The translations under genes were made by a program, and so were the position numbers. A DNA stretch of 64,000 nt. Source: Dactylorhiza incarnata (taxonomy: Eukaryota; Streptophyta; Magnoliopsida; Asparagales; Orchidaceae). Location of the stretch: positions 10,124,001-10,188,000 of the forward strand of contig JAWHQI010000072.1 of NCBI GenBank assembly GCA_033032865.1, given 5' to 3'. Positions 10,478-20,085 of the stretch are shown one piece after another. Within the stretch, counting starts at the first letter, position 1. Each line of letters opens with the position of its first letter. The notes below the pieces were generated by a model. The model was not told the DNA's origin. It ran no database searches and was given only the letters and a program-made list of their open reading frames with translations.

Positions 10478-10890
10478 AAGGATCTACCCTAACTTTTTAT
10501 CAAAATAATTTGAGATAATTACTACTGGTTTGTCACACTATAAACTACCAAATCTAGAGAATCATAAATTTACAACAATTATTTTCACCATAATTAAATT
10601 AAATTCTATTTAGAGTTTTTCCAAGGTTTGTGAAGGACCTACCCTAACTTTCCATCAAAATAATTTGAGATAATTACTACTGGTGTGTAACACTATAAAA
10701 CTACCAAATACAGAGAATAATAAATTTTCAACAATTATTTTCACCATAATTAAATTAAATTCTATTTAGGGTTTTTCCAAGGTTTGTGAAGGACCTACCC
10801 TAAATTTTTATCAAAATAAATTGAGATAATTACTACTGGTGTGTCACACTATAGAACTACCAAATCCAGAGAATCAATATTTTATGAACT
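10478..10890. repeat. ~154-bp tandem repeats of family N (copy 1)
   Basis: GGA(T/C)CTACCCTAA begins units at about 10480, 10634 and 10789. Each unit continues with ATCAAAATAATTTGAGATAA and ends with a TTAAATTCTATTTAG stretch. Period is 154-155 bp with about 2.7 copies. The other family-N copies hold repeats of the same period at the corresponding place (30590-30925, 63300-63850). Confidence 0.85.
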
Positions 10891-13150
10891 ATATTACCCT
10901 ATTTTCAGAATTAAATAAAAATAAGGGTTTTCACTTGATTTGTGAAGTGACTATTATATAAATTCATCAACATGATTTGAATTGATTACCAGAGATCCAT
11001 AACATGAAAATATCACTATATACAGAGATTTAGAATTTTACAAACTATTTCACCCCCTTAAATTAATTAATTACAAAAGGGGGTTTTCCTTAATAAATCG
11101 ATATCTATCGCATAGATTCATTTAAAAATCCTGGGAAAATTTACAGAGCTATAAGATCACCAAGGGAATCTACTAGAATAATTTCATAATTTTCCATAGT
11201 CATATGAGACATAAATATCATACTTGAATAAATTTGACCTAACCAAATAAATCAATTTCAGAGAAATATATGTGATCAAAAATTCCAACAAAATTCCTAA
11301 ATATGTCTTTCAAGTCAAAGACCCATTTTCCAGAGTTTTGGATTTATCCCTAAAGTTTTGATTCAAATCATTTCATTTATTTAAAAGTGTGACAATTTTT
11401 GTTTATTCAAAAACTTTAGGAAAATGATTTCCAAAAATTGTGAAACTCATATCTATAGTGTATATTCTCATTTCATACAAAAACCCCAAGGTTTTAGAGG
11501 CATGCATGGAGAATTTCTCCATTAATTTCACAATAGGTCATTGGGTTAAAGGGTTACTATTCACCATAACTAGAGATCTTGCACGTGAGATATCTCAACA
11601 TGCATGAGTCCAAATGACCTCAAATTTTGGTCATGGACTATCCTTGATCTAATCTGCCATCCACCAGGGATTTGAGTGGATTTGACCTTGTATAACCCTA
11701 GATCTAGGTGTCATATGGAAAAGTAAATTTGTACCAAAACCATGAGACATTTTTGTCCTAAGATTCTAAAATTCCTACTGTACATGCCTCTACATGTATC
11801 TCAACCATGCCCAAAATTTCAGGCCTTGGTGAAGTCCCAATCAATGGGAATTTACAAAAATGTGGTTGGTTCACTATGTGGACCAGTCTCATTAAATCTG
11901 ACCTACAAGATGCTACAGGTCACCATTTGGTCTGATTTTAATTTCTAAATAAAGTAGACTCAAGGATCTACAAGTCATGTATCTGGACATTTTTCATTTT
12001 TCAGCCTCTAAGGGCCTCAAAATCAACTTGTAAAAATCGGGTATAAGTGTGACAAAATCATTTAAATGAATTTAATTTAAATAAACTGGGCTTGGTTCTT
12101 GGGTTGCCATTAATGTAGTCGGCCTCCTCTTTTCCCATACATCTCCCCCTATACTCAGCTGCCACCTTACCAATTTCTGCTGGGATTCCTTGGGGATGCT
12201 GGAAGCAGTCCAGAAAAGGAGGGATGGTGGCCATGTGGCCACCAATCCATGGACCCTTCCTTGGATTCCCTCTTGGTGGTGGCAGGCCACCACCATGATG
12301 GACCCTCCTTGGGCCCAATTGGCTCCTAGGAAATTTAGCCCCCTTGTGGGCTTGATTAGGTGGGGCTGATCCTAATGATTCTAGGGTTGGGCTAAGCCCG
12401 TTGAGTTTGAGCTTGGATTTGGGCTCTCTTGACTTAAGTAGACCAAATTGGGAATTTTGAGTTTGGGCTTAACCCAAGCTCACCCTAACCGATGTGACTG
12501 TCCCACATTGTTGTCTTAGACTCTATGGACCTATTCCAAGAGGAATTATGGAATGGTGGAGTCATATGGGGCTTAATTGCACCTAATGGCTTATAGGGGC
12601 AATTTGGGTATTTTGGTGATTTAGCCCTAATCCTCAAAAATTGAAGCTCCACATTGGCTCATTTAGGTCTCATATACTCCCGCTTGGTATTTTAGGAAGG
12701 GTTGTGCTAAGTCAATTTGGCCAATTGAACCATAAAGGGCATAAATTGTAATTTGGGGCAATTTGGTAATTTTGCCTAGTTTCCCAAAATTGGCTTGTCC
12801 CATGGGTCCAATGTGGACCCATTAGACTCCCTAAATGATCTTGGGGTGTTAGGGATGATCAATTTGATCACACTGAGTCGATTGTAGGTCAATTGAAGGG
12901 GATTAGTTCAATTTGGCCAAATTGGGGTTTTTTGGTAATTGACCCAAATTTCCCAAAATTGCCCAATTCCAATAGATCCATTTTGTCTCATTAGCCTACT
13001 CTAGTGTTTATGAAGGGTGTGTGGTGGTCAATTAGTCATTTAGATGCTAAATATCAAGTCTTAAGCCTTGGAGTCAAATTGGCTATTTGCACACCAAAGA
13101 GATCACATATTCACCTTGGTTTCAGGGCCATTTTGGTCTCTTAGAGCAAT
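10891..13150 (-). other. Family-N leader and body, non-coding
   Basis: AT-rich to about 12060, then a GCCCAA/TTGGGC-rich part. The 11850-12060 interval aligns, reverse complemented, with 29860-30030 of copy 2. Shared words on the sense strand include TTTGAGGCCCTTAGAG and AAAAATGTCCAGA. Short minus-strand open frames at 12058-12318 contain no known motif. I see no gene here. Confidence 0.6.
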
Positions 13151-13210
13151 GCCATGACCTTGTCATGGCAAAATGCACCTTATGGGTCTAGTTGTTCTGG
13201 GGATGTTACA

Positions 13211-13492
13211 TACCTGGTGGCTGACAAAACGGCCTTCGCTCTTGTCTTTTCAGCAAGAAAGCTTCAGCCTTACTTTCAGGCCCACACGGTAAAAGTATTG
13301 ACCCAATTACCGTTGCAAGCCATCATCCAAAAACCACAACTATCCGGGATACCGGTAAAGTGGGTGGTCGAGCTAAGCGAATTCGACATCCACTTCCTAC
13401 CTCGACCAGACATCAAATCGCAGGTACTAGCCGACTTCATCATGGAGAACACCCTCCCGCCAGAGGTCATTCCCATTAAAGATGCCTCAACT
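13211..13492 (+). pseudogene. Tat gypsy RNase H, C-terminal part after the family-N insertion
   Basis: The frame resumes with VADKTAFALVFSARKLQPYF, then AHTVKVLTQLPLQ, WVVELSEFDIHFLPR and SQVLADFIMEN. This is the usual end of the gypsy RNase H in Tat elements. It joins the part ending TRYP at 6166, which establishes that 6167-13210 is an insertion. Confidence 0.9.
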
Positions 13493-14143
13493 ACTCGTTG
13501 GACTCTATACGTCGATTAGGCCTCTACAGCCGAAGGAGAAGGATCAAGATTGCTTTTACTTAGCCCAGAAGAGATCACCTTGGAGTACGGCCTCAGGTTG
13601 AAGTTCACAGCCACCAACAATATCGCCGAGTACGAGGCCATTATCGCCGACCTCTGCCTCGCCATCGACCTTAAAGCGGAGAATTTGACCATCTACACCG
13701 ATTTACAACTGGTGGTCTCACAAATCGAGGTGGACTATGAGGGAAGGAGTGACGATATGGTGCAATATCTCATGTTCGTAAACTCTATCCTCCAAAAAAT
13801 ACCCACGTACCAAGTCTTGCACATCCCTAGGGAGCAGAACTCAAGAGTCGACGCACTCTCGAAACTTGCAACCTCTCCTTCCAACTATCAATCTCAGCGG
13901 CGCCGGGTTGAAGACATCATTACCCATAGCATTCAGGGGGCGTGGGAGATCGCCGAAGTCAGGGGAAGTATCTTGGAAGACCCCCTCCGGGCTTACCTTG
14001 AACGCGGAGACCTGCCCGATGATCGCATAGAGGCACGCCGGCTACGAATGCGAGCCGCCTCCTTCATCATCATAGAAGGGGAGCTCTACAGGTGGGCCTT
14101 CTCTGGGCCCAACCTAAAATTCTTCCTATCAACAGAAGCATAG
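13493..14143 (+). pseudogene. Second (archaeal-type) RNase H domain diagnostic of the Tat lineage
   Basis: Translation shows WTLYVD, then EYGLRLKFTATNNIAEYEAI, YTDLQLVVSQI and SRVDALSKLA. The four acidic positions D-E-D-D of RNase H are all kept. A TAG replaces the codon after LYVD (13517-13519), where the family usually has a small residue before AS. The extra RNase H after the canonical one is a known feature of Tat/Ogre/Retand elements. A linker segment (EDIITHSIQGAWEIAE onward) leads to the integrase. Apart from the TAG the frame is open for almost 200 codons. Confidence 0.92.
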
Positions 14144-15206
14144 TACACCTTGAAGGAAGTTCACGACGCATCTGCGGAGAGCATTTGGGTGCAAGGGCTC
14201 TGGTTCGAAAAATCTCGCGTCAAGGATTCTACTGGCCGACAATAAAAAAGGATGCAACCGAATTCGTCCAAAGGTGTAAGAGGTGGCAGCTTCACGCAAC
14301 CATCCCTCATCAACCTCCATTTTCCCTCACAACACTCCAAGGCGCCTGGCCATTTGCTCAATGGGGGATCAATCTGCTCGGTCCCCTCCCTATGGTATCT
14401 GGCCAGAGGAAGTTCATCATCATGGCTATTGATTACTTCACCTAGTGGGTAGAAGCGGAGTCTCTCGCCAAAATCATAGTGGAAAACACCAAACAACTCG
14501 TGTTGAAAAACATTGTTTGTCGCTTTGGAATTCCAGCTGTGATCGTCACTGACAATGACACCCAATTCATGGGAAAGTCATTCACAAGGATGTGCGAGGA
14601 CCTGAAAATCAACCTCCGCTATACAGTTGTAGCTCACCCACAAACAAACAGACAAATAGAAGTAATGAACCGCACCATCCTCAAGAGGCTTAAGACTCGC
14701 CTGCAGGAAGCAGGGGGCAGTGGGTAGACACGCTTCCAAATGTACTATGGGCCTACCACACCACAGAAAGGACTCCGATCGGAGAAACCCCGTGCAACTT
14801 CTATTACAATACGGAGCCAGTCATTCCGATCGACATCGGCATCCCCAGTATACGACTAATGACCTTCAACCCTGAAAAGAACGAGGAACTGCTCTGGGAA
14901 AACTTTGACTTAGTAACCGAAGTCAGGGACACGACGACCCAGCATGTCGTCGTCTACCAAAGGCGCGTAGCCCGCATCTACGATCATAGGGTAAAGCCCA
15001 TGCCAATCAATGTTGGAGATCTCGCCATACGAAGCATCGAAGCGGCTGGTAAAGGTCCACAAAGAGACAAGCTCTCGCCAACTTGGGAAGGACCATACAT
15101 CGTTACGACAGTCGTAAGACCCGGGACGTACAAGCTCAGAACGGCAGAAGGAAAGACCCAGCCACACACGTGGAACGCACAAAACTTGCGCCATTTTTAT
15201 CAGTAA
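14144..15206 (+). pseudogene. Tat gypsy integrase, broken into several frames
   Basis: The zinc-binding region reads EHLGARALVRKISRQGFYWPT then RCKRWQLHA. The last Cys of the usual CxxC is Trp here. Catalytic segments are AIDYFT (stop follows at 14443), TDNDTQF (usually TDNGTQF) and NRQIEVMNRTILKRLKTRL. The C-terminal domain (14859-15206) keeps WEGPYIV and ends LRHFYQ. No chromodomain follows. Frame breaks occur at 14141-14145, 14443 and 14725. Confidence 0.9.
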
Positions 15207-15349
15207 ACTTGTATTTATTGTTATGTAAAAAACTGCGAGCTTCTACTCGCGCAAACTATCTTTATGCGATGAAAACTATGTTTTAATACCAGCACCTGTG
15301 TTTAAACAAAAATGATGTTACACGCTCTTTAACTGCCTCAATAAGACAT

Positions 15350-16316
15350 AGAACCGTAAGGGTTTGTCCCTCGTACGGTTATCCTCGGTTTGAATACAAA
15401 CGATATTCACCGTCGACTTCGAGAAATGTTCCCCCTATTGCTGTAAGGGCATGTCCCTCGTATGGTCATTCTCGATTTGAATACAAACGCTATTCACCGT
15501 CGACTTCATGATCTGTTCTCCCTATAGACGTAAGGGCCTGTCCCTTATGCGGTCATCCTCGGTTTAAATACAAATTCTATTCACCGTCGACTTCGAGACC
15601 TGTTCCCCTATAACCGTAAGGGTATGTCCCTCGTACGATCATCCTCAGTTTGAATACAAATGCTATTCACCGTGGACTTCGAGAAATGTTCACCTATTGC
15701 TGTAAGGGTCTGTCCCTCATACAGTCATTCTCGGTTTGAATACAAATGCTATTCACCGCCGACTTCGTGGCCTGTTCCCCCTATAGCCCTAAGGGTCCGT
15801 CCCTCGTACGGTCATCCTCGGTTTGAATACAAATAATATTCACCGTCGACTTCAAGACCTGTTCCCCCTATAGCCGTAAGGGACTGTCCCTCGTGCGGTC
15901 ATCATTGGTTTGAATACAAACGCTCTTCACCATCGACTTCGGGACCTGTTCCCCCTATAGTCGTAAGGGTCTGTCCCTCGTACGGTCATACTTGATTTGA
16001 ATACAAATGCAATTCACCATCGACTTCGGGACTGTTCCCCCTATAGCCATAAGGGCCTGTCCCTCGTACGATCATCCTTGGTTTGAATATAAATGCTATT
16101 CACCGTCGACTTCGAGACATGTTCCCCCTATAGTCGTAATGGTCTGTCACTCGTACGGTCATCCTCAGTTTGAATACAAACGCTATTCACCGCCGACTTC
16201 GGGGCCTGTTCCCCCTATATAGTCGTAAAGGCCTGTTCCTCGTGTGGTCATCCTCGGTTTGAAGGCAAACGCTATTTATCGTCAACTTCGGGGCCAATTC
16301 CCCCTCTAACCGCATA
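15350..16316 (+). repeat. ~87-bp tandem array, about 11 copies, Tat 3'UTR satellite
   Basis: GTAAGGG(T/C)(C)TGTCCCTCGT begins units at about 15356, 15443, 15530, 15616, 15702, 15790, 15876, 15963, 16050, 16136 and 16225. Each unit also contains GGTTTGAATACAAA, TATTCACCGTCGACTTC and TGTTCCCCCTATAG. Position between integrase and 3' LTR fits the hypervariable 3'UTR repeats described for Tat-lineage elements. Confidence 0.95.
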
Positions 16317-16674
16317 CATCAGAATGAACGCCATATGGAATAATGGAGTCACAAGATACCAGGTCATCACTACAACGATCTACATAACAGAACGATACTG
16401 CGAAATGGAAAGGCAAAGCACGACAAAGGCAAAGATCATCTCTCAGCAACATCATGACGGTCCTCCTCCAGGAAACCCCCAGCTTCCTCTTCGTAGGACA
16501 GAGAATCTTCTGGATGGCCCTCTAGGAAGCGACCTCACAATTGTACTTCAACAATGACTCCAAGTCACCGCGAAATAGGCATGCTCCTACTCTTGCAAGC
16601 ACGCCCCTCCGTCAGCACTCGACCACATTTTTGACTTTCGGTTCGCAAAGTGAGCGAAGCGCCGTGTTAGTTGC
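16317..16674 (+). other. Tat 3'UTR, unique part
   Basis: Links the 87-bp array to the minisatellite. A 77-codon open frame (16324-16557) has no recognisable motif. Treated as untranslated. Confidence 0.5.
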
Positions 16675-16850
16675 GTTTTCAGAACGCTTTCGTGTTCGTT
16701 GCGCTCTCAGAACGCTTTCGTGTTCGTTGTGCGCTCAGAACGCTTCCGTATTCGTTGCACACTCAGAACGCTTCCATGTTCGTTGCGAGCTCAGAACGCT
16801 TACGTGTTCGTTGCGCGCTCAGAACGCTTCCACGTTCATTGCGCGCGCGA
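16675..16850 (+). repeat. ~30-bp minisatellite in the Tat 3'UTR
   Basis: About six copies of CAGAACGCTT(T/C)CGTGTTCGTTGCGCGCT-type units. Related minisatellites lie in reverse orientation at 47430-47632 and 50620-51060, each next to a minus-strand copy of the same LTR. They are versions of one 3'UTR. Confidence 0.88.
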
Positions 16851-16969
16851 CATTTAACATTTCCCAATTTCTTATAGATTGCAGGTCCAGTTCACTTCGA
16901 TCAACGCCATCAACGAAGCTGCCAAAGCTGGCCGAACTGCCCGTGGGCAAGACGGGAATATCCAAAAAG

Positions 16970-18143
16970 TGACGATCCGTGTGCTCCAAATCGACCAACG
17001 TGATTCACCCGTTAAGTAGTTACGACGGCGAAATTATCAGGCTACCCCAGCCCAAGGCTATAAAAGGAGCCTAGAGCCTTCATTTCAAACAGGGGCAAAT
17101 CTAAGGGGGGGCCAGCGGGGGACCGCCACCCCCCCCCCCCCCCCCCCCAAGAATTTTGCAAAAATATTAGTAGATTTGGATTCCTCTCGTCGAGCCAATG
17201 AATTTTGACTACTTACATGTCAAAAACGGTGTCCGAATGAGTGAGAAATGTCTCCGAGAAGATGAATGTTTTCATTTTTTTATGAGAGGAAGACGATGAT
17301 TGGCCCCCCTTCTACGAAGCCGCTGCCATTTTGATCCGCCCTGCTTTGGTTCCCGCAAGCGTGTAGCGATATCTACGCCAGTAGACAAGCACAAAAACAT
17401 TTGTGTCATTTACAACAAACACGTCCGTGCCTCCCAGCATGGCCGACGTGTCCGTTCCCTGCATCTGTCGTCTCATGTGCCACCCACTGCACGCCTTTCG
17501 TTTCTTCATGAGCCGCCCACTGCTCGTTCCATCGAGCTCAACCCCTTTTGGGAAACTGTGTCAACCCATTAGTCGGCCCACAATTTTCTCTCACGGATGC
17601 ACCACCACATCGACCCATTATAGCTTCACCAACCCCTGATCTACCGGCCTTGCCGACCAATATCATTTCTCCGCCACTTTTTCCTGGCCCCCCCTTGATG
17701 AAATTCTTGGATCCGCCCCTGATTTCAAAACACATTGTCTTCTACGCCCGAGAGAGCTCCTTTGAAGATTCCCTTGGAATTTTCTTTCGGTGCTTGAAGA
17801 TCTCCTTAACCTTCAAAGATCTTGTTAATTCGAATCTTCGAAGATCTCCTTCGTGCCATCAAAGAAGCTACGAAAGGCGACTCGAGAATCTCGCTTCCGT
17901 TCCTAGAAAAGTACTTAGTCTCTCGAGAGGTGGTCTGTCACCATCAAGGTTCTCTCTCCCCACCATTGTAACGAGCAGCGGTCTCTCGCGCTCTGGGTCT
18001 CAGATTCTAATTGTAACAAACCAGAAGATAGCAGAATTTGATCGGCACAGCTCCGGCCGCGTGGTTTTTCACCCTTTCCGGGTTTTCTACGAGAGAGCTC
18101 CGGTCGAGTGGCCCGCAACAAGCCCATTATAGTAGGTATTTGT
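16970..18143 (+). repeat. 3' LTR of the Tat gypsy element, split by a hAT element
   Basis: Starts TGACGATCCGTG just after an A-run. It carries a TATA box (17059-17065) and a GAAGATCTCC/CTTCGAAGAT-rich part. Two minus-strand relatives at 46780-47296 and 48608-49143 align with it (shared words CCGTT...GTAGTTA, CACATTG, GAGAGAGCTCC, TGTAACGAGC). Net length without the hAT insert and its duplicated target is about 530 bp, like the relatives. The 3' edge is set by where the copies stop matching; a clean CA end is not visible. Confidence 0.75.
17090..17721. mobile_element. Non-autonomous hAT element, 632 bp, with perfect 8-bp TSD
   Basis: Ends are CAGGGGCAAATCTAAGG and CTTGGATCCGCCCCTG, imperfect inverted repeats of the plant hAT type. 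Direct repeats ATTTCAAA flank it exactly (17082-17089 and 17722-17729). A C-run of about 18 lies near the left end. No transposase. Removing it restores the Tat LTR. It sits about 25-30 bp downstream of the LTR TATA box, close to the expected transcription start. Confidence 0.93.
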
Positions 18144-18374
18144 ACTCTACTGATTTTTTTAATGAATTTCTGTTGTTACTTTTAATTTGAAGATATGCTG
18201 TAATTACTTGAATGAACATTATATTTTAAATTTTTTGAAATAAATTATAATGTAGGTTAAACAATTAGATTAAAATAATAAAATTATATTTGACAACTTT
18301 GAATGTTTCAACTTTCAGAGTCACATTTACACTTTTAATATTGTATATATATATATATACTAGATTGATTTCAG
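18144..18374 (+). other. 3' part of an intron upstream of the dioxygenase exon
   Basis: AT-rich, ending with TTGATTTCAG at 18374, a good splice acceptor. 18205-18365 is the segment repeated at 2507-2645. Exon 1 of the gene is not found upstream within the window. Confidence 0.65.
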
Positions 18375-19038
18375 AAGAGTATTCGCGGCGCGTGCGAGAG
18401 ATAGTAAAGCAACTCCTAGGAGCAATATGTGAAAGCCTGGGGCTGGAAGAGAATCGCATGGATGAATGTCTTGGCCTGGCATCATGCCATCAAGTACTTT
18501 CGGGGAATCTGTACCCTCCATGCCCTCAACCAGAGCTGGCCCTCGGCCTCCCTCCACACTCCGATGCAGGGCTTCTCAATGTCCTCCTGCAAAACAATAG
18601 TTTTCCCGGCCTTCAAGTCATGCACAATGGCAAATGGATTCCAGTTCAACCCATTCCTAATTCATTGTTTGTCAACGTTTCGGATCTCCTGGAGGTATGC
18701 TTGCTGTTTTATATGTCACAATTATTCTAACGGCTAGATTGCAGTATGCATATAAATAGATTGAAACGGCCGGTGCAATATAATTTGAAACTTGGCAGAT
18801 ATTTAGCAATGGCAAATACAAGAGCCTGTTGCATAGATCCACTGTGGACAAGAAGATGACCAGGTTATCGGTTGTAACTGTGATTGGGGCGTCTTGGGAG
18901 GATTTTGTCGTTGCTCCTGCATCCGAATTGGTAGAAACCGAACCTGCAGCGTTTCGTGGAATCACATACAAGGATTACGTCCATCTTTACCAATCTGGGA
19001 AGCTGAACAAACGTCCTCTTGCAGCGTTAAGGCTCTGA
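18375..19038 (+). pseudogene. 2-oxoglutarate/Fe(II)-dependent dioxygenase, C-terminal exons only
   Basis: Two exons are inferred: 18375-18694 and 18799-19038, with a GTATGC donor at 18695 and a TTGGCAG acceptor ending at 18798, phase 0. The first exon encodes EYSRRVREIV, GNLYPPCPQPELALGLP, the iron ligands HSD and PIPNSLFVNVSDLLE. The second encodes the third iron ligand in KSLLHRS, the 2-oxoglutarate-binding RLS and the C-terminus ending LAALRL. This matches the C-terminal catalytic half of plant DOXC-type oxygenases acting in specialised metabolism or hormone turnover. Substrate cannot be told. VSD replaces the commoner V/L-GD. The N-terminal half is absent from the window and a large TE block lies upstream, so this is a truncated gene unless exon 1 lies before position 1. 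Confidence 0.88.
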
Positions 19039-19271
19039 ATAAATAGTAACAACCATCATGCTATTTATTATGTAAACGACTTTGAATGTGCTGCTGAATT
19101 CCAAGTGTGCCGTTAAAAACTGATGCATGAATTGCCTCCACAGCTGCTTATTGCCGCGGAATTGAAAACCGCCATTATGTGCAATGTTTATGGCAAATGA
19201 ATACAAAAACGAGCTTAAGGTCTGTTTGAGAATTAGTGGTGCTTTGTGGTGGTTATAACCAATGTTATACT
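19039..19271 (+). other. 3' flank of dioxygenase gene
   Basis: Probably 3'UTR and downstream sequence. It is interrupted at 19272 by the copia element. The last five bases ATACT (19267-19271) are the left TSD, and the flank continues at 24953. Confidence 0.55.
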
Positions 19272-19447
19272 TGTAAGTGTATATTTGGGTAAATAATGAG
19301 TTCAGGGGCATAACGGGTCTAGTACGGATACAGGGATATCCGTTACCCGTTCTATTTTAGGGTTTGCCTATATAAACCCGGCTAGGGGCAACAGTTAGAG
19401 GATTCCACTTTGATCCGCAATCGGATGCTTCGAGCAAACCGTTCACG
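19272..19447 (+). repeat. 5' LTR of copia element at 19.3-24.9 kb
   Basis: Starts TGTAAGTGTATATTTGGG and carries TATATAAA at 19369-19376. It ends ...TTCACG, where the 3' LTR has ...TTCACA. Confidence 0.93.
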
Positions 19448-20085
19448 ATCTCGAATCAAGCCCTAAGCGGTTTTGCTCTCCCTCTCCCGCTCGCACGCAC
19501 GCCTAGGAGAACCGCCGGTAACCGCCGCCCCTCCTCCGTCCGGTTAACCTTCTCACGTGCGTCGCTCGACCTCGCCGTTGGCCGCCGCTGTCGAGAGGGA
19601 TCCGCCCGGTCGAATCCCGTCGCCGTTGCCGTAAGGGCTCGCTGGACGTTGTCGCTGCCGTCTCCCGCAGCCGCCCGTGCTACGCCGCAGCCGCCGTCTT
19701 CCTCGCCCGCACGAAAGGATCTCACCGCCGTCGCTGCCGAGAGAAGGGAATCGACCGGACCTCTCCGCAGCCCTCTCTCAAAGTCGCCGATCTCCCCTCC
19801 TGGGCTCGTCTCCCGCCGCCGCCGTTGCTGCCCTGACGAAGTCGAAACCGCCGCCGCGCTTTTGTAACCGCCGCGTGCTCGTAACCACCGCCACGTGCTC
19901 GTAACCACCGCCGCGAAGCGTAATTGCCGCCGCTCGCGCGATCCGCCGTGCCGCCACCTCTGTCGCTCCCTTCCTATCTAGATCCCTCCCAGCCGCCGTC
20001 GTCAGCCTTCCGCCGCCGCCACCGTCGACTTCTCAGATCACGGAGTGCATCCCTAAGCGCTAACGTCAGCGCTATCTGTTAGCGC
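19448..20085 (+). other. GC-rich leader of copia element
   Basis: Very rich in CCGCCG words, unlike the AT-rich remainder. Open frames exist on both strands but none has a recognisable motif. From 20055 it contains repeated CGCTAGCG/CTACCGCC words that continue into the gag frame. No PBS was recognised. Confidence 0.6.

Larger units (their letters stand above)
6167..13210 (-). mobile_element. Family-N copy 1: 7.0-kb non-coding element inserted in the Tat RNase H
   Basis: The boundaries come from the interruption of RNase H coding. On the minus (sense) strand the element starts TGTAACATCCCC and ends GTCTTACA. The sense start matches 28049 and the sense end matches 61427. Flanking 5-mers (TATCC left, TACCT right) are similar but not an exact TSD. 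No recognisable protein is present. Sense-strand order: GCCCAA-rich leader (13210-12060), a block shared with 29860-30030 (12060-11850), AT-rich sequence with ~154-bp repeats, a Cassandra-like insertion, a hairpin array, a block shared with 62290-62700, and a terminal hairpin pair. It may be a LARD, a giant LTR, or an unclassified non-autonomous element. No direct terminal repeats were found within it. Confidence 0.85.

Noticed and set aside
19456..19908. 150-codon minus-strand frame and plus-strand frames in the copia leader
   Set aside because: Explained by high GC content and CCG repeats that lack stop codons. No motif.
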